A stretch of DNA of 62,652 bases, taken from NCBI RefSeq assembly GCF_004521985.1, contig NZ_SBHZ01000024.1, forward strand, positions 1 to 62,652. Reading direction: 5' to 3'. The translations under genes were made by a program, and so were the position numbers. The notes beneath the pieces were generated by a model. The model had not been told where the DNA came from, did not search any database, and saw nothing but the letters and a program-made list of their open reading frames with translations. This DNA is from Ectopseudomonas khazarica (lineage in GTDB: Bacteria > Pseudomonadota > Gammaproteobacteria > Pseudomonadales > Pseudomonadaceae). Positions 15,329 through 24,737 of the stretch are shown here, in pieces; within the stretch, counting starts at the first letter, position 1, and every line of letters begins with the position of its first letter.

Positions 15329-17652
15329 CGCTTGAGCTGCTTGGCGTTGGCGAACAGCGCCGCCATGCCGCCGGTGGCCGGGGCCGGTTTGTCCTGGCTG
15401 GAGTGACGCTCGCTGCGCGGCGTGTTGCCGCCACGGTTGCCATTGCCACGCTGGCCGCCGCGTGCGCCCTCGACCTTCTCGCCGGGGGTGTCGCCCATGC
15501 GCATGGACAGGCCGATGCGGTTACGCGGGATGTCCACTTCCATCACCTTGACCTTGACCACGTCGCCGGTCTTGACCGCTTCGTGCGGGTCCTTGATGAA
15601 CTTCTCCGACAGCGCGCTGATATGCACCAGGCCGTCCTGATGCACACCGATGTCGACGAAGGCGCCGAAGTTGGTCACGTTGGTCACCACGCCTTCGAGC
15701 ACCATACCGGGCTTGAGGTCGGCCAGGGTCTCGACGCCTTCCTGGAACTCGGCGGTCTTGAACTCCGGACGCGGGTCGCGCCCCGGCTTGTCCAGCTCCT
15801 TGAGGATGTCGCCGACTGTGAGCAGGCCGAAGCGCTCGTCGGTGAACTTGGCCGGGTCGAGGCGCTTGAGAAAGCCCGAGTCGCCGATCAGCGAGCGGAT
15901 GTCGCGGCCGGTGTCCTGGGCGATACGTTCCACCAGGAGGTAGGTTTCCGGGTGCACCGCCGAGGCGTCCAGCGGGTTGTCGCCGTTCATCACACGGAGG
16001 AAGCCGGCGGCCTGCTCGAAGGTCTTGTCGCCCAGGCGCGGTACCTTCTTCAGCGCGGCGCGCGAGGCGAACGCGCCATTGGCGTCACGGTATTGCACGA
16101 TGTTCTGCGCCAGGGTCGCGTTGAGGCCGGAGATGCGCGCCAGCAGGGCGGCGGACGCGGTGTTCACGTCCACGCCGACGGCGTTCACGCAGTCCTCGAC
16201 CACGGCATCCAGCGAGCGTGCCAGCTTGAGCTGCGACACGTCGTGCTGGTACTGGCCGACGCCGATGGATTTCGGGTCGATCTTCACCAGTTCGGCCAGC
16301 GGGTCCTGCAGGCGACGGGCGATGCTGACTGCGCCGCGCAGCGACACGTCGAGATCGGGGAATTCGCGGGCGGCCAGCTCGGAGGCCGAGTACACCGAGG
16401 CGCCGGCCTCGGAGACCATCACCTTGGTCAGCTTCAGGCCCGGTACCTTCTTGATCAGCTCGGCGGCCAGCTTGTCGGTCTCGCGGCTGGCGGTGCCGTT
16501 GCCGATGGAGATCAGGTCGACGCCGTGCTTGGCGCACAGCTTGGCCAGGGTCGCCAGGGTGCCGTCCCAGTCGTTGCGCGGCGCGTGCGGGTAGACGGTG
16601 GCGGTGTCCAGCACCTTGCCGGTGGCATCGACCACGGCCACCTTGCAGCCGGTGCGCAGGCCGGGGTCCAGCGCCAGGGTGGCACGCGGGCCGGCCGGCG
16701 CGGCCAGCAGCAGGTCGTGCAGGTTGCGGGCGAACACGGAAATCGCCTCGTCCTCGGCCTTCTCGCGCAGCTCGCCGAGCAGGTCGGTTTCCAGGTGGTT
16801 GTACAGCTTGACCTTCCAGGTCCAGCGCACCACCTCGGCCAGCCACTTGTCGGCGGCGCGACCCTTGTTCGCGAGGCCGAAGCGCTCGCCGATCATCAGC
16901 TCGCACGGGTGCAGGGTGCCGGGCAGTTCTTCGCCGACCTTCAGGCTGGCACTGAGGATGCCTTCGTTGCGCCCGCGGAAGATCGCCAGCGCGCGGTGCG
17001 ACGGCACGCCCTTGAGCGCTTCGTCGTGTTCGAAGTAGTCGCTGAACTTGGCCCCTTCGTTTTCCTTGCCGGGCACCAGGCGGGCGCTGAGGGTGGCGTT
17101 GTCCTTGAGGAAGCTGCGCAGCTTGTCGAGCAGCGCGGCATCCTCGGCGAAGCGCTCCATGAGGATGTACTTGGCGCCTTCGAGCACGGCCTTGACGTCG
17201 GCGAAGCCCTTCTCGGCGTCGATGAAGCGCTCGGCTTCCTGCTCGGGGGTCAGGTTCGGGTCGTTGAACAGTGCGTCGGCCAGCTCGCCGAGGCCGGCTT
17301 CCAGGGCGATCTGGCCCTTGGTGCGGCGCTTCTGCTTGTACGGCAGGTAGAGGTCTTCGAGGCGAGTCTTGGTGTCGGCCAGGTCGATCTCGCGCTTGAG
17401 TTCCGCAGTCAGCTTGCCCTGTTCCTCGATGCTGGCGAGGATCGCCCCGCGCCGCTCGTCCAGCTCGCGCAGGTAGCGCAGACGCTCTTCCAGGTGGCGC
17501 AGCTGGGTGTCGTCGAGGCTGCCGGTCACTTCCTTACGGTAGCGGGCGATGAAGGGCACGGTGGAGCCTTCGTCGAGCAGGGCCACGGCGGCGGCAACCT
17601 GTTGCGGGCGCACGCCCAGTTCTTCGGCGATGCGGTTGTTGATGCTGTCCAT
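15325..17652 (-). CDS. tex: Tex family RNA-binding transcription accessory protein
   Basis: This 775-residue protein has the Tex/Spt6 architecture. An N-terminal helical Tex_N region comes first, then a YqgF/RuvX-like nuclease fold around residues 320-450 (A-L-D-P-G-L-R-T-G-C-K). Helix-hairpin-helix segments follow around 480-570 (S-V-N-A-V-G-V-D-V-N-T-A-S is characteristic). A C-terminal S1 RNA-binding domain is at about 645-715 (G-A-F-V-D-I-G-V-H-Q-D-G-L-V-H). The tail is Gly/Arg/Asn-rich. Tex binds RNA and is linked to transcription and toxin gene expression. It is the first gene of the tex-thioesterase pair; a TATAAT box lies 66 bases upstream. Confidence 0.95.
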   Translation of the reverse strand: MDSINNRIAEELGVRPQQVAAAVALLDEGSTVPFIARYRKEVTGSLDDTQLRHLEERLRYLRELDERRGAILASIEEQGKLTAELKREIDLADTKTRLEDLYLPYKQKRRTKGQIALEAGLGELADALFNDPNLTPEQEAERFIDAEKGFADVKAVLEGAKYILMERFAEDAALLDKLRSFLKDNATLSARLVPGKENEGAKFSDYFEHDEALKGVPSHRALAIFRGRNEGILSASLKVGEELPGTLHPCELMIGERFGLANKGRAADKWLAEVVRWTWKVKLYNHLETDLLGELREKAEDEAISVFARNLHDLLLAAPAGPRATLALDPGLRTGCKVAVVDATGKVLDTATVYPHAPRNDWDGTLATLAKLCAKHGVDLISIGNGTASRETDKLAAELIKKVPGLKLTKVMVSEAGASVYSASELAAREFPDLDVSLRGAVSIARRLQDPLAELVKIDPKSIGVGQYQHDVSQLKLARSLDAVVEDCVNAVGVDVNTASAALLARISGLNATLAQNIVQYRDANGAFASRAALKKVPRLGDKTFEQAAGFLRVMNGDNPLDASAVHPETYLLVERIAQDTGRDIRSLIGDSGFLKRLDPAKFTDERFGLLTVGDILKELDKPGRDPRPEFKTAEFQEGVETLADLKPGMVLEGVVTNVTNFGAFVDIGVHQDGLVHISALSEKFIKDPHEAVKTGDVVKVKVMEVDIPRNRIGLSMRMGDTPGEKVEGARGGQRGNGNRGGNTPRSERHSSQDKPAPATGGMAALFANAKQLKR

Positions 17653-17717
17653 ATAGTGCTACCCACGCTGGTACGACAAGGCGGCCGCGCCAGGGCGGCC
17701 AGATACGAAAGCGGCGC

Positions 17718-17723
17718 ATTATA
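17718..17723 (-). promoter_or_regulatory. Candidate -10 box for tex
   Basis: The minus strand reads TATAAT, a perfect -10 hexamer, 66 bases before the tex ATG and inside the 202-base gap that separates tex from the divergent amgR. No convincing -35 hexamer was found at 16-18 bases, so activity is uncertain. Confidence 0.35.
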
Positions 17724-17854
17724 AACACCGCATCCACCGACGCTGAGAACCGTTCGGGGAAAAATCTGCTAACAATGGCTAAGGCGCCCATCCATGCGCC
17801 TGAGCGATAATGCCGCCACTCGCCGTCCATCGTACGGCTGTCCAAGGAGACGCC

Positions 17855-18589
17855 ATGACCCAGTCCGCCCCCGCCGCCGAAGGCGAGAAGATCCTCATCG
17901 TCGATGATGACGCCCGTCTGCGCCGCCTGCTCGAGCGCTTCTTCGACGAGCAGGGCTACCGGGTACGTGCGGTGGAGAACGTCGAGCAGATGGATCGTCT
18001 GCTGGCGCGCGAACTGTTCAATCTGGTGGTGCTCGACCTGATGCTGCCGGGCGAGGATGGCCTGTCCGCCTGCCGTCGTCTGCGTGAGTCGAACAATCAG
18101 ATCCCGATCATCATGCTCACCGCCAAGGGTGATGAGTCGAGCCGTATCCAGGGCCTGGAACTGGGCGCCGACGATTACCTGGCCAAACCCTTCAACCCGC
18201 GTGAGCTGCTGGCGCGGATCAAGGCCGTGCTGCGCCGCCAGGCGCCGGTGGTGCCGGGCGCGCCGGGCTCCGAGGACGAGAGCGTCAGCTTCGGCGACTA
18301 CGAGTTGTCCCTGGCCACGCGCGAACTGAAGAAAGGCGACGAAGTGCACATGCTCACCACCGGTGAGTTCGCCGTGCTCAAGGCGCTGGTGCAGCACGCG
18401 CGCGAGCCGCTGACGCGGGACAAGCTGATGAACCTGGCGCGTGGCCGCGAGTGGGATGCGCTGGAGCGTTCCATCGACGTGCAGATCAGCCGCCTGCGCC
18501 GCCTGATCGAGCCGGATCCGTCCAAGCCGCGTTATATCCAGACCGTCTGGGGCGTGGGCTACGTGTTCGTGCCGGATGGCAATAAGTGA
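17855..18589 (+). CDS. amgR: Response regulator AmgR (OmpR family)
   Basis: This 244-residue regulator has an N-terminal receiver domain with acidic pocket D-D-D near residues 14-16, phosphoacceptor Asp61 in V-L-D-L-M-L-P, and the conserved Lys in L-A-K-P-F. A C-terminal winged-helix DNA-binding domain (about 145-240) ends Q-T-V-W-G-V-G-Y-V-F. The ATG at 17855 follows AAGGAGA; the longer reading from 17810 is not needed. It is paired with the sensor kinase downstream. In P. aeruginosa the orthologous AmgRS pair controls the envelope-stress response and intrinsic aminoglycoside tolerance. Elsewhere the pair is annotated ompR/envZ. Confidence 0.93.
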   Translation: MTQSAPAAEGEKILIVDDDARLRRLLERFFDEQGYRVRAVENVEQMDRLLARELFNLVVLDLMLPGEDGLSACRRLRESNNQIPIIMLTAKGDESSRIQGLELGADDYLAKPFNPRELLARIKAVLRRQAPVVPGAPGSEDESVSFGDYELSLATRELKKGDEVHMLTTGEFAVLKALVQHAREPLTRDKLMNLARGREWDALERSIDVQISRLRRLIEPDPSKPRYIQTVWGVGYVFVPDGNK

Positions 18590-18674
18590 AGTTGCACGCT
18601 GCCAGTCACACGCTGCAGGTGATCGGAGGTTGGGCGGCTTCTTCTTGCGGCTTGCAGCTTGAGGCTTGCCGCTC
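18590..18674 (+). repeat. Short GCTTGCAGCTTG-type repeat between amgR and amgS
   Basis: The 85-base gap contains tandemly varied units (CTTGCGGCTTGCAGCTTGAGG) like the short dispersed repeats often found in Pseudomonas intergenic DNA. A related piece, GACAAGCTACAAGCGC, occurs near 61740. It separates two genes that are usually adjacent, so it is probably transcribed and untranslated. Confidence 0.35.
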
Positions 18675-19988
18675 GTGAAGACTCCCGTCTGGTTCCCGCA
18701 AAGCTTCTTCGCCCGCACCCTCTGGCTGGTGCTGGTGGTCGTGCTGTTCTCCAAGGCACTGACGCTGGTTTATCTGATGATGAACGAGGACGTGCTGGTC
18801 GACCGCCAGTACAGCCATGGTGCGGCGCTGACCCTGCGCGCCTACTGGGCGGCCAACCCTGATGACCGCGACCACATCGCCCAGGCGGCAGGGCTCAAGC
18901 GCATCCCGCGTGACAAGGTGCCGGCCAGCGAACAGCACTGGCCTTACAGCGAGATCTTCCAGCGGCAGATGCAGACCGAGCTCGGTCCCGACACCGACAC
19001 CCGGGTGCGTGCCACCACACCGCCTGCGCTGTGGGTGCATGCCCCCAGCCTCGGCGACGGCTGGGTGCGCGTGCCGATGTACCCGCACCCGCTGCGTGGC
19101 CAGCGCATCTGGAGCGTGCTGGGCTGGTTCCTCGGCATCGGCCTGCTGTCCACCGCCGCCGCCTGGATCTTCGTGCGCCAGCTCAGCGCACCGCTCAAGC
19201 GTCTGGTCTACGCGGCTCGCCAACTGGGCCAGGGGCGCAGCGTGCGCCTGCCGATCAGCGACACGCCCAGCGAGATGACCGAGGTCTATCGCGCCTTCAA
19301 CCAGATGGCCGAGGACGTCGAGCAGGCCGGACGTGAACGCGAGCTGATGCTGGCGGGCGTCTCGCATGACCTGCGCACGCCACTGACCCGCCTGCGTCTG
19401 GCCCTGGAGTTCATGCAGAACGATGCGGAAACCGAGGACATGGTGCGCGACATCGAGGACATGGACGCGATTCTCGATCAGTTCCTCGCCTTCATCCGCG
19501 ACGGACGCGACGAGCCGGTGGAGGAGGCGGACTTCCCCGAGCTGGTGCGTGAAACCCTGGCGCCCTACAACCAGGGCGGCGAGCGTGTTCGCCTGTGCCT
19601 GGAGCCGATTCCTCCCTTCCCGCTGCGCCGCGTCTCGACCAAGCGGCTGCTCACCAACCTGGTGGAGAACGCGCTCAATCATGGCGGCGGCGATGCCGTG
19701 GAGGTGGTTGCCAGCCTGGCCGGTGACCACAGCGCGCCCTATGTGGTGCTGAGCGTCCTCGACCGTGGCAACGGCATCGACCCGACCGAACTGGACAGCA
19801 TCTTCAACCCCTTCATTCGCGGTGACCGGGCGCGTGGCGGGCGGGGCACCGGTCTCGGCCTGGCCATCGTCAAGCGCATCGCGGCCCTGCATGGTGGCAG
19901 TGTCGAGCTGCGCAACCGCAGCGGCGGTGGCCTCGAGGCGCGCGTGCGGCTGCCCCTCGGCCTGCTGCTGCCGCGTGACGCGGTGTAG
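18675..19988 (+). CDS. amgS: Sensor histidine kinase AmgS (EnvZ family)
   Basis: This 437-residue inner-membrane sensor kinase has a first membrane helix at about residues 13-35, a periplasmic loop to about 145, a second helix at about 150-170 and a HAMP domain. The dimerisation box V-S-H-D-L-R-T-P-L-T-R (phosphorylated His near 231) and the ATPase domain follow. The latter has an N-box L-V-E-N-A-L-N-H, D-R-G-N-G-I and G-T-G-L-G-L-A-I-V. The start is GTG at 18675, giving M-K-T-P-V-W-F-P-Q-S-F-F-A-R as in PAO1 AmgS; the upstream TTG at 18666 would add three residues. It phosphorylates AmgR in response to envelope damage such as mistranslated membrane proteins. Confidence 0.92.
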   Translation: MKTPVWFPQSFFARTLWLVLVVVLFSKALTLVYLMMNEDVLVDRQYSHGAALTLRAYWAANPDDRDHIAQAAGLKRIPRDKVPASEQHWPYSEIFQRQMQTELGPDTDTRVRATTPPALWVHAPSLGDGWVRVPMYPHPLRGQRIWSVLGWFLGIGLLSTAAAWIFVRQLSAPLKRLVYAARQLGQGRSVRLPISDTPSEMTEVYRAFNQMAEDVEQAGRERELMLAGVSHDLRTPLTRLRLALEFMQNDAETEDMVRDIEDMDAILDQFLAFIRDGRDEPVEEADFPELVRETLAPYNQGGERVRLCLEPIPPFPLRRVSTKRLLTNLVENALNHGGGDAVEVVASLAGDHSAPYVVLSVLDRGNGIDPTELDSIFNPFIRGDRARGGRGTGLGLAIVKRIAALHGGSVELRNRSGGGLEARVRLPLGLLLPRDAV

Positions 19989-20083
19989 CTGAGCGGCCTG
20001 CCCGGCGGCGGCGTGCTGGCAATACGCTGCCAAGCGCTCTGGCGCTGGGCTATGCTGTGCCTGCGAATCGATTCGAGGCCCGC

Positions 20084-23000
20084 ATGTCCGCCGCCTTCCC
20101 TGACCGCCTGCCCAGCTGGACCTGGTGGCTGCCGCTGCCGATCTTTCACCTGGGCACCTGGATATCCCTGGCAACCCGCCTGAACGATGGCGTGGCGCTG
20201 TGCTACCTGCCGCTGGTGCTCGGCCTGACGCTGTGCCTCTGGTGGGGGCCGCGGGTGTTGCCGGCGCTCTACCTCAACGCCCTGTTCAGCGTGCCGTTGT
20301 GGGGCCTGCCCTGGCAGTGGGCGCCGCTCTATGCCTTGCCGGAAACGGCGGCGGTCGCCCTGGGCTGGTGGTTGCTGCAGCGGCAGGTCTTCGACCCCGC
20401 GTTGGGACGCTTGTCGGATCTGCTGCGTTTCTTCGCCCTTGGTGTACTGGTGCCCGCCACCCTGCTGGCCCTCGGGCTGCAGACCAACCTGTGGCTGACC
20501 GGCCTGCAGATCGGCGAGCGCTGGGCGCTGGCCAGCCTGTCGATCTGGCTGACCGACGCGATCAACCTGCTCGCCCTGTGTGCGCCGCTGCTGGCCTTCG
20601 CCACGCCGCTGTTGCGCGCGCGTGGCTGGCTGCGCAAATGGGCCGAGACGCCCGGGACGACCTCGTTGCTCAGTGCCTCGCCGTCCGCCTGGTTGCTCGC
20701 CGCGGGCGTATTCGTGCTGCTGCTGGTGTTGCTGGGCAGCCTGCCGTTGCTGCTCGCCCTGCCGGTACTGGGCATCAGCATGCTGGTGTTGGCGCTGCGC
20801 CATGCGTTCGTCGGCGCCCTGTACGGCGTCATCCTCGGCTATTGCGCGACCCTGGTGCTGCCCCTGCTGCGTACCAGCCTCGGTCAGGAGGACCTGGACC
20901 TGCAGCGCAACCAGTTGCAGCTGGCTGTCCTCCTGCTGATGGGCGCGGTCCTGCTGGTGGGCCGGGCGCTGAGCGACCTGCGCCAGACCCTGGCACTCAG
21001 CGCGCAGATACAGCAGCAACTGGCACGCGCCAACCTGGCGATGGAAGCCAGCCCGCTCGGGGTGACCATCGCGGATGCACGGCAGGCCGACATGCCGCTG
21101 GTCTACTGCAACCCGGCCTTCACCCAGATCACCGGTTACTCCGCCGCCGAGGCCGAGGGGCGCGAGTGCCTGTTCCTGGCCGGCGATGAACACAACCAGC
21201 ATGGCCTGCAGAAGCTGCGCACGGCGCTGCGCGAAGGGCGCGCCGCACAGGCCGTGGTACGCAACGTGCGCAAGGATGGCAGCCGCTTCTGGAACGAGGT
21301 GGTGCTGGCCCCGATGCGCGACGAGCAGGGCATCAGTCATTTCGTCGGCCTGCAGCACGATGTCAGCGAGCGCGAGGAACTGGCGGCGCAGGTCGAGCGG
21401 CAACGGCTGGCCATGCTGCGCCAGAGTCATCTGTTCACTCAGACCGAGGACATCGCCAACCTGGGCGGCTGGGTGCTGGAGCTCAGCGACTACGGCATGT
21501 TCTGGAGCGAGGGCTGCTACCGCATCGTCGAACGCGACATCCAGCAGGGCCCGCCCGACCTGCAACAGGCGCTCGACTACTACGACACGCCGAGCCAGGC
21601 GCTGATCATGCAGACCCTGCAGGCTGCACTGGGCGGGGTCGAGGAGCTGGACGTCGAGGCGCGCCTGGTCGCGCGCCTGGGCGGCCGGCTGGTGCGCCTG
21701 CGCGGGATTCCCGAGCGCGATGCCGACGGCACCCTGGTGCGCATCTACGGCGTGGTGCAGGACATCAGCGAACGCAAGCGCGCGGAGTCGCAACTGCGTG
21801 AGCGCGACGAGCGCCTGCGCCTGTTCTTCGAGGCGCCGCTGATCGGCATGGCGCTGACGACCCAGTCGTTCGGCTGGGAAGAGGTCAACCAGAAGCTGTG
21901 CAACATCCTCGGGCTGGAGCGCGACGAACTCCTCGCCAGCTCCTGGCAGCAGCTGTCGCACCCGGGCGACCTGCCGACGGAGCAGTCGCGGCTGGAACCC
22001 GTGCTGCAGGGCTCCAGCGACGGTTTCGAGATGGACAAGCGCTTCCTGCGCGGCGATGGCCAGGTGGTCTACACCCGCGTCAGCCTGAGCGTCGTGCGTG
22101 GCACTGGCGGTCGTCCGACCCTGTTCCTGCTGCTGGTCGAGGACATCAGCGCACGGCGCGAGGCCGAGGCGCGTTACCGCACCCTGGTCGAGCACGCCCC
22201 CGAGGCGATCCTGCTGTTCAGCCCCGATGGCGGCATCGTCGAGTTCAACGAGAATGCCTTGCAGCTGTTCCGCTACCGCCGCGAGGAGCTGCTCGGGCGC
22301 TCGATCCAGAGCATCAGTCCGCTGCGCCAGGGCGACGGGCGGCTGTCCTCACGGGCCGGCCAGGAGTACCTGAAGCGCGCCATCGAGGGCGAGGCACCGG
22401 TGTTCGAGTGGAACCACCGCGACAGCGCCGGTCGTCAGTTACCCTGCGAGGTGCGTCTGGTGCGCATGCCGGGCGAGCAGCTGCTGATCCGCGCCAGCGT
22501 CACCGACATCTCCGAGCGCCAGCGCTACCAGCGCGAGATCGAGCGCCTGGCCTACAGTGACGAGCTGACGGGCCTGCCCAACCGCCGGCTGCTGCTCGAC
22601 CGTCTGCAGCACGCCATGGACCGCGAGCACCGCGAGGGCAGCCTGGGCGCGTTGCTGTTCATCGATCTCGATCACTTCAAGACGGTCAATGACAGCCTCG
22701 GCCATCTGGTCGGCGATGCCTTGCTCTGCGAGGTCACCACCCGCCTGGCGGGCGAGTTGCGCACCGAGGACACCCTCGCCCGTCTCGGCGGTGACGAGTT
22801 CGTGGTCCTGCTCGAGGCCCTCGGCCAGGAGCCCAAGGCCGTGGCCGAGCATGCGGCGGCGGTTGGCGAGAAGCTGCTTCGGGGCCTGCAGGGCAGCTGC
22901 CTGATCGACGGGCATGAGCTGGCCATCAGCGCCAGCATCGGGATCGCCCTGCACCCGCTGGGGTTGCAGCAGGCCTCGGACATTCTCAAGCAGGCCGACA

Positions 23001-23851
23001 CGGCGATGTACCGGGCCAAGCACGCCGGGCGCAACGCCCTGCATTTCTTCGCCCCGGAGATGCAGGCGGCCATCGACCAGCGTCTGCAGCTGCAGAGCGA
23101 GCTGCGCCAGGCACTCGCCCGCCAGCAGTTGCAGCTGGTGTTCCAGCCGCAGCTGATGCTGGCCGACGACTCCGTTGCCGGTGCCGAGGTGCTGCTGCGC
23201 TGGATGCACCCCGAGCGCGGCGAGATCGGCCCGGACCAGTTCATCCCCCTGGCCGAGGAAACCGGCCTGATCCAGGAGATCGGCCAGTGGGTGCTGGAGC
23301 AGGCCTGCGCGGCGCTGGCGCGCTGGCAGACGCAGTGGCCGCAGCTGGTGCTGGCGGTCAACCTCAGCCCGCGCGAGCTGCGCCAGAGCGAGTGCGTGGA
23401 ACGCGTCGAGGCCTGCCTGCAGCGGCATGGCGTGCCGGCGCAGGCACTGGAATTGGAGATCACCGAAGGCGTGCTGCTCGAGGACGTCGAGCGCTGCATC
23501 GGCAACATGCAGCGCCTCAAGGAGCAGGGCGTGCGCTTCGCCATCGATGACTTCGGCACCGGCTATTCGTCGCTCACCTACCTCAAGCGCCTGCCGCTGG
23601 ATCGCCTGAAGATCGACCGCAGTTTCGTCGCCGACCTCGATGGCGACAGCAGCGGGCGCATGCTGGTGCAGACCATCCTGATGATCGCGCGCAACCTGGG
23701 TCTGGAGTGCGTGGCCGAAGGCATCGAGCGCGACAGCCAGCTACAGTTGCTACGCGAGCAGGCCTGCACGTTGGGCCAGGGCTATCTGTTCGGCCGGCCC
23801 ATGGCCGAGGCCGAGTTTCTCGCCTGGATGGACAGCCGCGTCACCAGCTGA
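20084..23851 (+). CDS. MASE1-PAS-GGDEF-EAL cyclic-di-GMP signalling protein
   Basis: This 1255-residue membrane protein has a multi-span MASE1-like sensor (about 1-300), four PAS/PAC units (about 319-435, 445-560, 565-690 and 695-810), a GGDEF domain and an EAL domain. The GGDEF motif is intact near residue 901 and is preceded by R-T-E-D at the spacing of the inhibitory I-site (R-x-x-D). The EAL domain reads E-V-L in place of E-A-L and keeps D-D-F-G-T-G, L-K-I-D and E-G-I-E, so both synthesis and breakdown of c-di-GMP are possible. The ATG at 20084 has GAGG upstream; the GTG at 20057 is an alternative. It converges on ldcA with an 11-base overlap. The neighbouring RimK is reported to respond to c-di-GMP in Pseudomonas. 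Confidence 0.93.
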   Translation: MSAAFPDRLPSWTWWLPLPIFHLGTWISLATRLNDGVALCYLPLVLGLTLCLWWGPRVLPALYLNALFSVPLWGLPWQWAPLYALPETAAVALGWWLLQRQVFDPALGRLSDLLRFFALGVLVPATLLALGLQTNLWLTGLQIGERWALASLSIWLTDAINLLALCAPLLAFATPLLRARGWLRKWAETPGTTSLLSASPSAWLLAAGVFVLLLVLLGSLPLLLALPVLGISMLVLALRHAFVGALYGVILGYCATLVLPLLRTSLGQEDLDLQRNQLQLAVLLLMGAVLLVGRALSDLRQTLALSAQIQQQLARANLAMEASPLGVTIADARQADMPLVYCNPAFTQITGYSAAEAEGRECLFLAGDEHNQHGLQKLRTALREGRAAQAVVRNVRKDGSRFWNEVVLAPMRDEQGISHFVGLQHDVSEREELAAQVERQRLAMLRQSHLFTQTEDIANLGGWVLELSDYGMFWSEGCYRIVERDIQQGPPDLQQALDYYDTPSQALIMQTLQAALGGVEELDVEARLVARLGGRLVRLRGIPERDADGTLVRIYGVVQDISERKRAESQLRERDERLRLFFEAPLIGMALTTQSFGWEEVNQKLCNILGLERDELLASSWQQLSHPGDLPTEQSRLEPVLQGSSDGFEMDKRFLRGDGQVVYTRVSLSVVRGTGGRPTLFLLLVEDISARREAEARYRTLVEHAPEAILLFSPDGGIVEFNENALQLFRYRREELLGRSIQSISPLRQGDGRLSSRAGQEYLKRAIEGEAPVFEWNHRDSAGRQLPCEVRLVRMPGEQLLIRASVTDISERQRYQREIERLAYSDELTGLPNRRLLLDRLQHAMDREHREGSLGALLFIDLDHFKTVNDSLGHLVGDALLCEVTTRLAGELRTEDTLARLGGDEFVVLLEALGQEPKAVAEHAAAVGEKLLRGLQGSCLIDGHELAISASIGIALHPLGLQQASDILKQADTAMYRAKHAGRNALHFFAPEMQAAIDQRLQLQSELRQALARQQLQLVFQPQLMLADDSVAGAEVLLRWMHPERGEIGPDQFIPLAEETGLIQEIGQWVLEQACAALARWQTQWPQLVLAVNLSPRELRQSECVERVEACLQRHGVPAQALELEITEGVLLEDVERCIGNMQRLKEQGVRFAIDDFGTGYSSLTYLKRLPLDRLKIDRSFVADLDGDSSGRMLVQTILMIARNLGLECVAEGIERDSQLQLLREQACTLGQGYLFGRPMAEAEFLAWMDSRVTS

Positions 23852-24737
23852 GGCGGTTGCCGCCCAGGCGCGCCTGCTGGCCGCAGGGCCAGGGGAAGTT
23901 GCTGTCGCCGTGCCCGCTGGGCAGCTCGCTGTAGAGCGCGATGCCCAGCGGCGTCAGGTATTCGCTGAAGATCTGCTCCAGGCTGTGGTGCACGCCGCGT
24001 CGCGGGCAGTCGGTGAAGCCGCCGAGGCACACCGCACGCGGGCGTTGCCCGGCGAAACTCTGGAGCAACTGCCAGAGGCTGCGCTCCAGGCGGTAGTAGG
24101 GCTCGCCGACGTCCTCCAGGATCAGGATGGCATCGTCCATCAGGTGCAGCTGCGCTGTGCTGCCGCAGGCACTGGCCAGTGCCGTGAGATTGCCGCCCTG
24201 CAGGCGGCCCTCGAGGTGCTGCGCAGGGCCGCTGACATGGCGCACGGGCAGTTCCTGCGGTTGCCCGTCGAGCAGGCGCCACAGCGCCTGCATCGAGGCC
24301 AGGCGCTCGCGCTGGCCACCTGGCGCCGCCAGCGCCTGGTGCCCGAGGGCGCTGGCCACCGGGCCGTGAATGGCTGGCAGGTCGTGCTGGCGGAAGGCGT
24401 CGAGCAGGATCGACAGGTCGGAGAAGCCGATCAGCGGGCGTGGGCTGGCCTGGCGCAGCAGGGCCCAGTCGATGTCGGCCACCAGCTGCGCGCTGCCATA
24501 GCCGCCACGCAGGCACCAGACGGCATCGATGTCGGGCAGGGCGAAGGCCTGGTGCAGGTCTTCCAGGCGCTGCTGCGGCGTGCCGGCCAGGTAGCGGTGC
24601 CGAGCGCGCACGTGCCGGCCCAGGTGGTAGCGGATACCCAGGACGTCGAGCTGCGCCAGGGTCGCTTCGAGCACATCTTCGGCAAGCGCCGCTGCCGGGG
24701 CGATCAGCGCCACGCGGCCGTCGAACGCAGGGCTCAT
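23841..24737 (-). CDS. ldcA: Murein LD-carboxypeptidase (LdcA family, S66)
   Basis: This 298-residue S66-family peptidase trims the terminal D-Ala from murein tetrapeptides during peptidoglycan recycling. The nucleophile Ser lies in I-G-F-S-D near residue 106. The acid is the Glu in L-E-D-V-G-E, and the catalytic His is in S-G-H-G-D near 280, as in PAO1 LdcA. No signal peptide is apparent, consistent with a cytoplasmic enzyme. It is the last gene of the rimB-rimK-ldcA operon and overlaps rimK by four bases. Its 3' end overlaps the convergent c-di-GMP enzyme gene by 11 bases. Confidence 0.93.
   Translation of the reverse strand: MSPAFDGRVALIAPAAALAEDVLEATLAQLDVLGIRYHLGRHVRARHRYLAGTPQQRLEDLHQAFALPDIDAVWCLRGGYGSAQLVADIDWALLRQASPRPLIGFSDLSILLDAFRQHDLPAIHGPVASALGHQALAAPGGQRERLASMQALWRLLDGQPQELPVRHVSGPAQHLEGRLQGGNLTALASACGSTAQLHLMDDAILILEDVGEPYYRLERSLWQLLQSFAGQRPRAVCLGGFTDCPRRGVHHSLEQIFSEYLTPLGIALYSELPSGHGDSNFPWPCGQQARLGGNRLSW

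Noticed and set aside
13190..15406. A 738-codon plus-strand frame across gshA and the thioesterase gene
   Set aside because: Both underlying genes on the minus strand are complete with known start and active-site features.
15403..17724. A 773-codon plus-strand frame opposite tex
   Set aside because: Tex is a long, highly conserved gene; the opposite frame is a GC-bias artefact with no motif.
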